From Armatimonas rosea (lineage in GTDB: Bacteria > Armatimonadota > Armatimonadia > Armatimonadales > Armatimonadaceae), in assembly GCF_014202505.1 (NCBI RefSeq), contig NZ_JACHGW010000001.1:1364001-1428000 (forward strand): 64,000 nt of DNA, in the 5' to 3' direction. Below the pieces are notes generated by a model. That model was given only the letters and a program-made list of their open reading frames with translations, did not search any database and was not told the DNA's origin. The translations under genes were made by a program, and so were the position numbers. Positions 8,632-17,000 of the stretch are shown here, piece after piece. Every line of letters starts with the position of its first letter. The first letter of the stretch is position 1.

Positions 8632-9837
8632 CTAGAACTTTCTAAGCCCTGCACCACCCCCACGGCTCTCCCCAACAACAGGGAGACCCTTGGGAGCGAA
8701 CTTGGGGCGATACTCGACACAGCGGTAGGAGAGCGACGACTCCCGGGGAGCCTCCGCTTCATCCGCACTCACTTCCTTGGTAAAGACAGAGCAGCGACCA
8801 TTGGCAGCATCGTAGTTGCCGCAGTCTGTACAGCGCCGTAGCACGGTCCAGCAGATGGAGCAGCGCACCGCGCCCACCAGCTCGATTCGGCCACAGAGCG
8901 GGCAGTGGATATAGACCTCGCGGAAGCCGTAGTCTTTTTTCTCCAGGGCCTGGCGAACCTTGCCCGAGAACGACTCGATCTGCTTGGTCATCTGGGTGAG
9001 GGAGGCCAGCAAGTGGTTCATCTCCTCCACCGAGATAAAGTCGACAACGCGGGCATCGAGGGTATCGGAGAGGTCATTGATCTTGCGGTCGATCCCCTTG
9101 ATGTGATCCTTGGCGGTCTGCCCCTTGTAGGGCTTGGCCTTCTCTTCTCCTGCACGGAACGAGCGGATCATCTGGTCGGCGACCGAGCCGGAGACCCGCA
9201 GGAAGATCTCTTTCTTGGTGGGGTACTGCTGGATGGCGCGGATGATCTGATCCAGCGCTCCAACTCCCATCTTCTCGGACTTGATCTTCTCGACAAGGCG
9301 CATCTGGGTCTGGGGGTCGCTGTTGAGCGCTAGGAGAGCACGGGCGTGCCCCTCCCCAAAGACCGGTAGGGTGCCGGGGCGGGTGATGAGCTCCGCTTGG
9401 ATCGCCTCGGGAAGCTCCAGGAGGTCCAGCAAGCGGCGAATGGTGGTGTCCGAGACCCCCAAGGTCCGTGCGGTCTTCTCGTAGGACATGAACTTGAGCA
9501 GGCCCTGAATCGCTCGGGCTTTCTCAATGGCGTTCAGGTCTTCCCGCTGGAAGTTCTCCAGAAGCGCATCCGCAGCGGCGTCCTCATCGTTCATCTCACG
9601 AATGACCGCCGGGATCGTCTCCATCTTGGCCAGCTGGCTGGCGCGGAAACGACGCTCTCCCATGATGATCTCATAGAAGCCGGGGTACTTTTTGTGAGGC
9701 CGGACGACAATGGGCTCAAGGACACCGCGTTCCTTGATCGAGGCAGCGAGCTCTTCCAGAGATTCCTGGAAGAATGTCTTGCGCGGCTGATCCTCCGCTG
9801 CACGTATTTTCTCTAATGGCAGAAACTGAAACGACAT
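8632..9837 (-). CDS. ParB/Spo0J-family protein with C-terminal zinc-ribbon region
   Basis: Protein of 401 residues. The N-terminal ParB nuclease-like domain has GERRFRA (residues 60-66) and ENFQREDLNAIEKA. A helix-turn-helix follows (ARTLGVSDTTIRRLLDLLEL). Chromosomal ParB proteins bind parS and load SMC. Here, however, the C-terminus has eight cysteines between about 312 and 373 (CPLC, CSIC, CTDC, then two single Cys), unlike the usual ParB dimerisation domain, so the role may differ. The start MSFQFLPL is preferred over the upstream in-frame ATG because ParB homology begins there and GGGGAG lies upstream. No parA and no parS site were seen nearby. Confidence 0.83.
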   Translation of the reverse strand: MSFQFLPLEKIRAAEDQPRKTFFQESLEELAASIKERGVLEPIVVRPHKKYPGFYEIIMGERRFRASQLAKMETIPAVIREMNDEDAAADALLENFQREDLNAIEKARAIQGLLKFMSYEKTARTLGVSDTTIRRLLDLLELPEAIQAELITRPGTLPVFGEGHARALLALNSDPQTQMRLVEKIKSEKMGVGALDQIIRAIQQYPTKKEIFLRVSGSVADQMIRSFRAGEEKAKPYKGQTAKDHIKGIDRKINDLSDTLDARVVDFISVEEMNHLLASLTQMTKQIESFSGKVRQALEKKDYGFREVYIHCPLCGRIELVGAVRCSICWTVLRRCTDCGNYDAANGRCSVFTKEVSADEAEAPRESSLSYRCVEYRPKFAPKGLPVVGESRGGGAGLRKF

Positions 9838-9940
9838 AGAAGCAAGGCTCCCCGTGGACTTTGCAGTCCATCTGGTCTTATATGGTCGGGTATACAGCAA
9901 GAATCCTTAGGCTGATTTCCGTAATTTTCACGGGGATTGC

Positions 9941-10882
9941 TTAGCGCACTCGAATAAATCCCAGCGAGACCATGACATCGGGGGTGTAGCTTGTCACCAG
10001 GAAGGGGTAGATATTCTCCGAGAACGAGACATGCCAGCGCGTGCTGGCGTCTTGCTGGACCCAGGCACCAAAGCTTGTCTGCTGGCGCCGCCCACTCCTG
10101 CCACGAAGATCACGCTCGTAGGGGAAGGCTGTGTCCTCTAGCTGAACCACGAGATTGGTGCGGGGCGAGCTCGCAAACTCCGCCGCGAGGGTGCTCCCCG
10201 TGAGCCAGCGCGAGCCCCCGGTGAGCGTCCCAAAGGTAGTCGCGCCCGCCCGCACGAGGTTGAGGTTCCCATGGAGCCGCCAGCGCCGGGTGAGCGCACG
10301 CTCCCCCAGCAGACCCGCTCCCAGGTCGAGAGTGCCACTATCGAGAAAGAGGCTCCGCCCGCTCACGGGAAGCTTGACCACCACCCGCCCCGAGATGCCC
10401 GGAGCCAGGGGGCGCTTTGCCGCAAGGGTCACCTGGGTTAGCGCCGCCGCCGAGCCACTGTAGGAAAAGAGTGACGCACTGTCGTAGACCTCGCCCTTGA
10501 CCTGGCCATTGGGGACATTCTTAAAGTACGGGTCATTGAAGGGGACAACATTCTCATGCCAGAAACGGATAAGGGGATCCAGGATCCCCCCGGTGCGCTG
10601 GACCACGCTCGCCTGCCAGCTCCACTCACCCCAGCTCGTGCCAAAGGCCTCGCCAAACCGCAGGTTCTGCACCTCGGAGTCGTCGTAGATCGAGCGGCTG
10701 ACCGTCCCATGGTAGATGGCATTGTTGCCGATATCGAGCCGCACACGCACCTGCCGGGCTCCCGCAGCGAGGGGCGCGGTAACCTCGGGCTCTAGCTGCG
10801 TGGCCGCACCGCTCAGGGCGGTCTGGAGCCGAACCGGCAGAGGGCCGAAAAACGCGGGGGGGCCAGGGGGGAGGGGGAACAT
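9941..10882 (-). CDS. DUF3187-like outer-membrane protein
   Basis: Predicted beta-rich protein of 313 residues. It starts with a GPLPVRLQTALSG-type segment and contains RTGGILDPLIRFWHENV, a pattern I associate with DUF3187. Many alternating beta-strands end in an aromatic/hydrophobic pattern typical of outer-membrane barrels (DVMVSLGFIRVR). No clear signal peptide is present from this start. The ATG at 10882 is chosen over an ATG 30 bp upstream because it lies exactly 6 nt behind TACAAT; the upstream ATG would overlap that element. The gene diverges from the FAD oxidoreductase. The function of this family is unknown. Confidence 0.6.
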   Translation of the reverse strand: MFPLPPGPPAFFGPLPVRLQTALSGAATQLEPEVTAPLAAGARQVRVRLDIGNNAIYHGTVSRSIYDDSEVQNLRFGEAFGTSWGEWSWQASVVQRTGGILDPLIRFWHENVVPFNDPYFKNVPNGQVKGEVYDSASLFSYSGSAAALTQVTLAAKRPLAPGISGRVVVKLPVSGRSLFLDSGTLDLGAGLLGERALTRRWRLHGNLNLVRAGATTFGTLTGGSRWLTGSTLAAEFASSPRTNLVVQLEDTAFPYERDLRGRSGRRQQTSFGAWVQQDASTRWHVSFSENIYPFLVTSYTPDVMVSLGFIRVR

Positions 10883-10888
10883 AGCGGG

Positions 10889-10894
10889 ATTGTA
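10889..10894 (-). promoter_or_regulatory. -10 element of a probable leaderless transcript
   Basis: On the minus strand TACAAT ends 6 nt before the ATG at 10882. It is back-to-back with the plus-strand TACAAT at 10908, so this 38-bp gap holds two divergent promoters. Confidence 0.62.
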
Positions 10895-10907
10895 CCTAAA
10901 GCCCCGG

Positions 10908-10913
10908 TACAAT
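10908..10913 (+). promoter_or_regulatory. -10 element of a probable leaderless transcript
   Basis: TACAAT followed by AACGCC and then the GTG start at 10920. The 6-nt spacing places the transcription start at the GTG itself. No SD sequence is available. Confidence 0.62.
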
Positions 10914-10919
10914 AACGCC

Positions 10920-12137
10920 GTGAAAGTGATTGTCGTGGGGGCGGGGCTGGCGGGGCTGACAAGTGCACGCCTGCTCCAAGAGGCGGGGGTGGAGGTCGTG
11001 GTCTATGAGAAGTCCGATGGGATCGGGGGGCGGGTGCGCTCCGATACCGTGGAGGGCTTCACGCTCGACCGGGGCTTCCAGGTGTTCTTTACTGCCTACC
11101 CCGCGGCGCAGCGCCAGCTGCGCTACGACGCGCTGGACCTGCGGGCGTTCGCTCCAGGGGCGCTGATCGCCCAGGGAGACCGCCGCCACACCCTCGCCGA
11201 CCCCGCCCGCGACCCCGAGGCACTCTTGCCGTCGGTGCTCACCGGGATTGTCACACCGCTCGATAAGTGGCGGACCTGGCGGCTCTCAGGCGAGGTCGGG
11301 GCCAAGCCACTCTCCGCGCTCCTCGACGGCCCCGATGAGACCACGGAGCGGTTTCTTAAGCGCCGTGGGTTCTCGCCGCTCTTTGTGGAGAACTTTATCC
11401 GCCCGTTCTTTGGGGGAATCTTCCTGGACCGGAGCCTCCAGACCTCGGCGCGGGTGTTTCAGTTTTGCTGGAAGATGCTGGCAGAGGGTGAGGCGTCGCT
11501 TCCGGCACGGGGCATGGGTGCCCTCGCCCAGCAGCTCGCCGACGGCCTGGAGATTCGCCTTGAGTCCCCCGTTAGCAGTCTCTCGTCGCTGGATGCCGAT
11601 GCGCTGGTCGTGGCGACCGAGGCACCCGAGGCAGCGCGACTGACCGGGCTGTCGACCCCGACGGGCGCGGTGGGGGTGACCACGCTCTACTTTGCGGGCA
11701 AAGTTCCCCTCTGGCAGGGAAAGCGGCTCCTGCTCCACGCCAACCAGGACCCCGTTGTCAACCATGCTGCCCTTCTGACCAACACCATCCCCGAGTACGC
11801 CCCCAACGGCGAGTGCCTGCTGGCGGCCGTGGTGCTAGGCGTGCCCGAGCAAGACGACGAGGCGCTCTTTGCCGCTGCTCTGGCGGACCTGCACCGCATG
11901 TTTATGGGGGATCGATCGGCACAGTCGGCGCTGGCGACCTACCGGCCCCTGCGTGCCTACCGGACTCCCTACGCCCAGTTTGCGCAGCCGCGGGGCGTGG
12001 CCACGACTCTCCCCGGCACTGTCACCGCGTTGCCCCATACCTACTTTGCCGCAGAGTTCACCGAGGCGAGTAGTATCGAGGGCGCGCTGCGCTCGGGAGA
12101 GAGTGCGGCGAGGGTGATCCTCGCTGCCCACGGATAA
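10920..12137 (+). CDS. FAD-dependent oxidoreductase of the amine oxidase/phytoene desaturase family
   Basis: Flavoprotein of 405 residues. The N-terminal dinucleotide-binding motif is VIVVGAGLAGLTSARLLQ followed by VVYEKSDGIGGRVRSD, the GG signature of protoporphyrinogen oxidase, carotenoid desaturase and amine oxidase relatives. The C-terminus has a second FAD contact, AAEFTEASSIEGALRSG, which is characteristic of the family. The substrate is not deducible. The GTG start is supported by a TACAAT 6 nt upstream and by the glycine-rich motif beginning immediately. The open frame extends further upstream, but that part overlaps the divergent gene and lacks homology. Confidence 0.85.
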   Translation: MKVIVVGAGLAGLTSARLLQEAGVEVVVYEKSDGIGGRVRSDTVEGFTLDRGFQVFFTAYPAAQRQLRYDALDLRAFAPGALIAQGDRRHTLADPARDPEALLPSVLTGIVTPLDKWRTWRLSGEVGAKPLSALLDGPDETTERFLKRRGFSPLFVENFIRPFFGGIFLDRSLQTSARVFQFCWKMLAEGEASLPARGMGALAQQLADGLEIRLESPVSSLSSLDADALVVATEAPEAARLTGLSTPTGAVGVTTLYFAGKVPLWQGKRLLLHANQDPVVNHAALLTNTIPEYAPNGECLLAAVVLGVPEQDDEALFAAALADLHRMFMGDRSAQSALATYRPLRAYRTPYAQFAQPRGVATTLPGTVTALPHTYFAAEFTEASSIEGALRSGESAARVILAAHG

Positions 12138-12157
12138 GCCTACCCGCCGGCCCCACG

Positions 12158-12721
12158 CTACTCCAGGCGGCGGTAGAGCGCACCGAGGGGGAGCTGTGTG
12201 TCCAGGGCGACCAAGTCAAGGAGCGCCTCCGGGCCACGGAGCTCGACAAACTGCCAGATCGCTTGCTCCCCAGATGCGCGGCTGTAGTGCTCCGCCAGCG
12301 TCTCTTTCTGGGATAGCAGGACGTAGTGCCGCAGGGAAGGAAGCTGGCGGTAGTGGCTCCACTTCTCTCCCCGGTCGTAGTGGTCGGTCGAGTCTGAGAG
12401 CACCTCGATAATCACCACCGGATTTCGCAGACAGCTCTCGTCGTCCAGAAAGGGCTCACAGGCGACGCTCACATCGGGGTAGAAGAACGGCCCCGCCTCT
12501 CGAATCCGCACTCTCTGATCCGAGGATAGGGTGACACACGCGCTCGCTGCCAGAGCGTTTCCTAGCAGGCGAACCGCTTCGGCGACCAAGACATTGTGAG
12601 GGTAGCTGGCACCGGCCATTGCCAGTATCTCGCCTGAGATGTACTCGTGTTTTTCTTTCTGGGTCTTCTCCCAGGCAAGGTACTCGTCGGGTTGGAGGAG
12701 GGGGACTTTCTGTCCAGCCAT
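12158..12721 (-). CDS. Uma2-family (DUF820) restriction-endonuclease-fold protein
   Basis: Protein of 187 residues. It shows the DUF820/Uma2 pattern: an N-terminal EYLAWEKTQKEKHEYISGEI, then PDVSVACEP (the Asp of the PD-(D/E)xK core) and VVIIEVLSDSTDHYDRGEK. The last motif contains the Glu and a later Lys. These proteins are abundant in multicellular and filamentous bacteria, and their cellular role is not established. The ATG at 12721 is chosen because TACAAT lies exactly 6 nt upstream; the open frame further upstream has no homology. Confidence 0.85.
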   Translation of the reverse strand: MAGQKVPLLQPDEYLAWEKTQKEKHEYISGEILAMAGASYPHNVLVAEAVRLLGNALAASACVTLSSDQRVRIREAGPFFYPDVSVACEPFLDDESCLRNPVVIIEVLSDSTDHYDRGEKWSHYRQLPSLRHYVLLSQKETLAEHYSRASGEQAIWQFVELRGPEALLDLVALDTQLPLGALYRRLE

Positions 12722-12727
12722 GGCGGT

Positions 12728-12733
12728 ATTGTA
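12728..12733 (-). promoter_or_regulatory. -10 element of a probable leaderless transcript
   Basis: On the minus strand TACAAT, ACCGCC, then the ATG at 12721. It has the same 6-nt geometry as six other genes here and no SD. Confidence 0.62.
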
Positions 12734-12863
12734 CCTCCCTAAACTGCCATCTCCCTGCCGGTAGTGGTGCTGACGGTCTCCGCTGCGCTGCTTGTGGCCC
12801 TGCGTGCAACAGCTCGTATTCTGAAATGTAGTGCTCCGTTGGGTGGTCAGCTCGCTAATCTCA

Positions 12864-13379
12864 TCATTGATAAGGGGGAGGCGTACCAATTTTCTCCGTG
12901 AGCATCTTTCGAAGATAGCCCGTCGCGCCATTCAACAAGTCACGAGAGCAGCCATTGTACCCATCCCATGTCCCCGTTTCAGCAGGTGGTTCTAAAACTG
13001 TCTTAATTTTATGTAGATGCTTGGGGTCTTCTTGTACAAACATCTCCTGCCCACCACATATCAGTGCGCGAGCAAAATTGTCAACTTCAGCATCGGGATC
13101 CTCCTGGAGCCCGTGACAGCATAGGCCAACCAGTAAGTGAAAAAGCGGGTTGCCAATAACGACACCTGATGTGGAGTAATCTTCCAGAAGAGCAGATAGC
13201 GCATCGAACGCTTCTTCAAAGTCTCCTGCACGAATGGCCGAATTTGCGATCGAAAGCAATAACCACACTTGTTGTATAACGTCAAGTTGGCCAGCCATGT
13301 GCGACCAAGCTTCTTGATAAGCTGCGAGCGCCTCAGTTGCACGCCCCTTAACCATATGTTCATCTGCGAATTCAATCAT
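12864..13379 (-). CDS. AT-richer orphan gene with TPR-like helical protein
   Basis: Predicted helical protein of 171 residues from the ATG at 13379. The central part (ATEALAAYQEAWSHMAGQ, AIRAGDFEEAFDALSALLED) resembles tetratricopeptide repeats. The C-terminus, DLLNGATGYLRKML, is unrecognised. The open frame continues upstream to an ATG at 13526, but this would overlap the methyltransferase end by 86 bp. Codons are visibly more AT-rich than in the neighbours (AAA, AAT, GAA, TTT frequent), which suggests acquisition by transfer. There is no clear SD for either start. Function unknown; an immunity- or adaptor-like role is possible but unsupported. Confidence 0.55.
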   Translation of the reverse strand: MIEFADEHMVKGRATEALAAYQEAWSHMAGQLDVIQQVWLLLSIANSAIRAGDFEEAFDALSALLEDYSTSGVVIGNPLFHLLVGLCCHGLQEDPDAEVDNFARALICGGQEMFVQEDPKHLHKIKTVLEPPAETGTWDGYNGCSRDLLNGATGYLRKMLTEKIGTPPPYQ

Positions 13380-13440
13380 TTGTGGGCATTTCGTTTCTAC
13401 AAATTTTTTGTGGCGAACTGCATTTCTACCGTAGCGGTCA

Positions 13441-14214
13441 CTATAACGATTCCAATCTTGATTTCTCGCAAACGAAGAGCCAGCGGTCGGAGCGGGAGTT
13501 GGGGGCTTTATCGCCGTAGTTGCCAAAGACCTCGATCTGTGTCCAGCCCGCCTCCGTGAGCCAGAGCCGCATCTCCGCCAGGGTGTAGCCCCGCTGCTGG
13601 TGGGTCTCGTGGAAGTAGCGGCGGGTGTTGGTGTGCGGATCGGTCACCCAGAAGTCCATCTCCACCCGACAGAGCTTTGTCTCTTCGTCCCAGTGCGACT
13701 TCCAGTCGTGCTCGATCGGGCCGTTCTTCTCGTGCTGGGTGAAGAGCCCATGGCGCAGGGCGTAGGCGGCGTTCATATCGAAGGTGAAGACTCCCCCCGG
13801 AGCGGTGTGGGCAAAGAGGCGCTGGAGCCCCTCGCGCAGGCGCGTGGGCTCCGTGACATAGTTGAGGGAGTCGAAGACACTCACCAGCCAGTCGAACTGC
13901 TGCCCGCCCAAGTCCAGCTCGGCGAGGTCGGCGACATGGTAGGGGATCTCGTAGCGCTTGGAGCTGGCCTTGGTCTGGGCGATCTGGATCATCTCCGGGG
14001 CAATATCAAAGCCGGCGAGCGGCCGGTACCCGCGCCGGTAGAGGAGCTCGGTGATCGCCCCCGTGCCACACGCGACATCGAGCACAGACTTTGGGCTTCG
14101 ATCCCGCTCGCGCACCGCACGCTCCATCCGAGAGAGCCAGACGCTGTAGGGGACCCCGGCCATGAGCGCATCGTAGATCGCGGGGAGAGACTGGTACTGA
14201 TTTACCTGAGACAC
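13441..14214 (-). CDS. Class I SAM-dependent methyltransferase
   Basis: Cytoplasmic methyltransferase of 257 residues. Motif I is SVLDVACGTGAITELL, motif II contains LAGFDIAPEMIQIA, and a post-motif lies at FDWLVSVFDSLNYV. The second half (RRYFHETHQQRGYTLAEM, ending WLFVCEK) matches a common small-molecule methyltransferase subgroup. The substrate is unknown. The GTG at 14214 is preferred to the upstream ATGs because TATAAT ends 6 nt before it and homology begins right after (QSLPAIYDALM). The last eight codons are AT-rich, adjoining the orphan gene downstream, and may be altered. Confidence 0.82.
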   Translation of the reverse strand: MSQVNQYQSLPAIYDALMAGVPYSVWLSRMERAVRERDRSPKSVLDVACGTGAITELLYRRGYRPLAGFDIAPEMIQIAQTKASSKRYEIPYHVADLAELDLGGQQFDWLVSVFDSLNYVTEPTRLREGLQRLFAHTAPGGVFTFDMNAAYALRHGLFTQHEKNGPIEHDWKSHWDEETKLCRVEMDFWVTDPHTNTRRYFHETHQQRGYTLAEMRLWLTEAGWTQIEVFGNYGDKAPNSRSDRWLFVCEKSRLESL

Positions 14215-14220
14215 GGCTAA

Positions 14221-14226
14221 ATTATA
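14221..14226 (-). promoter_or_regulatory. -10 element of a probable leaderless transcript
   Basis: On the minus strand TATAAT, TTAGCC, then the GTG at 14214. This is a perfect -10 hexamer at the leaderless distance. The gap to the divergent kinase start at 14291 is 76 bp. Confidence 0.62.
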
Positions 14227-14290
14227 CGCCCTCCTCTCCATTCTTGCGGCAAACCTGCCGAAACTACCAGAGAGACAGGCAATTTCACCG

Positions 14291-15652
14291 ATGGCCGAGA
14301 TAGTAAAAAGACAGACAACTGTACGCGTCAAGACCCGCCGTCCCGTGGGGATGGTCGCGACCCACCCGCTCCAGCCCTCCCCCGCTGTGGCGGAGCTGGA
14401 GCGACGGGAGCGGCAGCTGGCGGCCCTCTACGAGCTCTGGCGCTCCGCCGCCCACACCGACCTGGAGCGGCTCCTGAAAAATGTCACCGAGCGGGCTGTG
14501 GCGGCACTGGATGCCCACACCGGCTCGGTCTTCCTGCGCGAGCGGGGGACCGATCTGCTGCACATGGTCTCCTCGGTCGGGCTGCCCAACGATGTCTCGG
14601 ACTCTGTCACCCTTCTGGTAGGGGAGCGGATCGCCGGGCGGGTCGCGGAGACACGCCAGCCGATCTTGGTCAACCGCGATCCCCACACCCACCCCCTCCT
14701 CGCCGAGGGCGATATCGCCAAGCGCCCCGAGGTGGAGAGCGCGCTCTGTGCGCCGCTGCTGGGAGTCACCAACGAGGCGCTTGGGGTCCTATGTGTCTCC
14801 CGCCACGCCCCCGCCACCCAGTACACCGAGAGCGACCTGCGGGTCTTCTCCCTCTTTGCCGCCCAAGCCGGGGCCGTGATCGCCCAGCGCCAGACAATCG
14901 ACGATCTCACGCAGGCGGCGAAAGACCAGGCCAAGCTGGAGCGCGAGATGGAGCGCTCACGGGCACTGGCCGCGATGGGGCAGTTCGCTGCGACCATCGC
15001 CCATGAGCTGCGCAACCCGCTCGGCTCGATCAAGGGCGCGGCACAGTTTCTCCTCCAAGACAGCAAAGATGAAACCGTTCGTGATTTTCTGAACATCGTT
15101 GTGGAAGAAGTCAATGGGCTCGGCAAGCTCACCACGGATCTGCTGGAGTTTGCGCGGCCAACCCCGCCTGCACTCTACGAGCACAACCTCGTCGATATTG
15201 TCCGGAGCGAGGTGAGCTTCCTGCGCGAGGAGCTGGCACGCCTTGGCTGCTCCCAGGTGCAGGAGTTTTATAAAATCGACGAAGCCCCGGTGCAGGTGGA
15301 TGCCGCGCAGCTCGGGCGGGCGCTCCGTAACCTGCTGATCAACGCCGCCCAGGCGATGGCCAGTGTCGGAAACACACGCATCGATAGCCGCATCACCCTC
15401 ACCCTAGAGGCGAGAGAGGCGAGCTGGTTGCTCCGTGTCGAGGACAATGGCCCCGGCCTGCCCAGCGATGTGATCGAGCACCTCTGGGAGCCGTTTTTCA
15501 CGACCAAGGCCCGTGGGACGGGCCTAGGGCTGGCGCAGGTACGCAAGACGATCGAGGCACAAGGGGGGACAGTTCGTGCGGAGAACCATGCAGCGGGTGG
15601 CGCGTGCTTTGAGATCTGTCTTCCCCATGCCCAAAAAACTGAGGATCAATAG
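14291..15652 (+). CDS. GAF-domain sensor histidine kinase (NtrB-like)
   Basis: Soluble two-component kinase of 453 residues, with no membrane helix. A GAF domain spans about residues 55-200 (DAHTGSVFLRERGTDLLHM, LVGERIAGRVAETRQPILVN). A coiled linker follows, then the HisKA domain with phospho-acceptor H238 in IAHELRNPLGSIKG. The HATPase domain shows N, G1 and G2 boxes (LLINAAQAM, VEDNGPGLP, GTGLGLAQV). The HELRNPL form and the gene directly downstream, a sigma-54 activator 3 bp away, make it the cognate NtrB-type partner. The GAF ligand is unknown. Confidence 0.92.
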   Translation: MAEIVKRQTTVRVKTRRPVGMVATHPLQPSPAVAELERRERQLAALYELWRSAAHTDLERLLKNVTERAVAALDAHTGSVFLRERGTDLLHMVSSVGLPNDVSDSVTLLVGERIAGRVAETRQPILVNRDPHTHPLLAEGDIAKRPEVESALCAPLLGVTNEALGVLCVSRHAPATQYTESDLRVFSLFAAQAGAVIAQRQTIDDLTQAAKDQAKLEREMERSRALAAMGQFAATIAHELRNPLGSIKGAAQFLLQDSKDETVRDFLNIVVEEVNGLGKLTTDLLEFARPTPPALYEHNLVDIVRSEVSFLREELARLGCSQVQEFYKIDEAPVQVDAAQLGRALRNLLINAAQAMASVGNTRIDSRITLTLEAREASWLLRVEDNGPGLPSDVIEHLWEPFFTTKARGTGLGLAQVRKTIEAQGGTVRAENHAAGGACFEICLPHAQKTEDQ

Positions 15653-15655
15653 AGA

Positions 15656-16990
15656 ATGGCAGCTGAGAACGACGAGATAAAACCCAGCGGCGCGACCGTG
15701 CTGGTCGTGGACGACGAGCCCAACCTGCGGCGTGTCCTATCCGCAGTCCTAGCCCGGGATGGCCACGAGGTCCTCGTGGCCGACGGGGGCCGGGACGCCA
15801 TTCGCAAGGCCAAGGCGCAGCACAAGCTAGACCTGCTGATCACGGACTACCTCATGCCGGACATGAACGGCCTGGAGGTCCTGGAGTCGGTGCGCAAGCA
15901 CCACCCGGGGCTCCGGGCGCTGATTATCTCCGGGCATGGGACCGTGCGCTCCGCGGTCGAGGCGATGCGCCTGGGCGCGTTTGACTTCATTACCAAGCCC
16001 TTTGATGTGGAGCAGGTGCGCGATGCCGTGGACCGTGCCCTCGCCGCAGGCCCCGATGTGAGCCTGGAGGCGATCACCCGCTCCGCCCCCGGGACGGGCA
16101 AGACCGCCTCGGTGCTGGCCAGTGCGCCCAACCCGGCTCCGCTCCCCAGCTTGGTCAATATCCCCAATGTCTCGCTGATCGGCTCCGCACCCGCGACCCA
16201 GAAGATGGCGAGCCAGCTGCTCAAGGCGGCGGGCGCAAGCAAGGCGACCGTCCTCCTGCTAGGGGAGTCTGGGACCGGGAAAGAGGTGGCCGCGCGGCTG
16301 GTCCATGAGGCAAGCCCGCGCAAAAAAGGCCCCTTCATGGCGATCTCCTGCGCCGCTCTCCCCGACACGCTCCTGGAGTCCGAGCTCTTTGGCCACGAGA
16401 AGAGCGCCTTCACCGGTGCCGCCGCGGCCAAGCCCGGAAAGTTCGAGCTCGCCGATGGGGGAACCCTCTTTTTGGATGAGATCGGGGACATTCCGCACCT
16501 GACACAAGTAAAGCTACTGCGGGCCCTGCAAGAGCGGGAGATCTGCCGAATCGGGGGCGTGAAGAACGTCAAGGTGGATGTCCGGGTAGTTGCGGCAACC
16601 AACCGCGATCTCTGGCAGGCGGTTCAAGACGGCAGCTTCCGCCTGGATCTCTACTTCCGGCTGCATGTCGTCCCGGTCTGGCTTCCGCCTCTGCGGGAGC
16701 GCGGCGACGATATCCCGGCGCTGGCACTGCACTTTTTGGAGAAGATCGCGCGCGACAACGGCAAGGCCTTTCCGCTGGGCTTCTCCCCCGAGGCGCTGGC
16801 GTGTCTGGCGCGGCAGCACTGGCCCGGCAATATCCGCGAGCTACAAAATGTCGTGGAGTATGCCGTGGTGATGTCGGCCCCCGATGCGCAACGGATCGAG
16901 CTCGATGCCCTCCCCGAGGCCCTGGTGCAGGAGACGGAGCCCCAGCACCGGCAAGAGGGACAGCCGCAGCTCAAAGTGGTGAACGGATAA
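15656..16990 (+). CDS. Sigma-54 response regulator lacking a DNA-binding domain
   Basis: NtrC-family activator of 444 residues. The receiver domain (about 12-130) has LVVDDEPNL, the phospho-acceptor Asp in LITDYLMPD, SGHGT and KPF. The AAA+ domain has Walker A GESGTGKEVA, Walker B GGTLFLDEIGD, the R-finger region and WPGNIRELQNV. Two oddities are directly visible. The loop that contacts sigma-54 reads SAFTGA, not GAFTGA (S250). The protein also ends about 30 residues after the AAA+ domain in a charged tail with no Fis-type helix-turn-helix. It may activate from solution or need a partner. It lies between the kinase gene and the Wzc-like gene. Confidence 0.9.
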   Translation: MAAENDEIKPSGATVLVVDDEPNLRRVLSAVLARDGHEVLVADGGRDAIRKAKAQHKLDLLITDYLMPDMNGLEVLESVRKHHPGLRALIISGHGTVRSAVEAMRLGAFDFITKPFDVEQVRDAVDRALAAGPDVSLEAITRSAPGTGKTASVLASAPNPAPLPSLVNIPNVSLIGSAPATQKMASQLLKAAGASKATVLLLGESGTGKEVAARLVHEASPRKKGPFMAISCAALPDTLLESELFGHEKSAFTGAAAAKPGKFELADGGTLFLDEIGDIPHLTQVKLLRALQEREICRIGGVKNVKVDVRVVAATNRDLWQAVQDGSFRLDLYFRLHVVPVWLPPLRERGDDIPALALHFLEKIARDNGKAFPLGFSPEALACLARQHWPGNIRELQNVVEYAVVMSAPDAQRIELDALPEALVQETEPQHRQEGQPQLKVVNG

Positions 16991-17000
16991 GAACGAAACA

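Noticed and set aside
8632-9900. parS site or a parAB partition locus
   Set aside because: I saw no TGTTTCACGTGAAACA-like palindrome and no ParA gene in the window.
12158-12721. Uma2 protein as part of a restriction or defence island
   Set aside because: No methylase, helicase or other defence genes are adjacent; Uma2 proteins are usually scattered singly.
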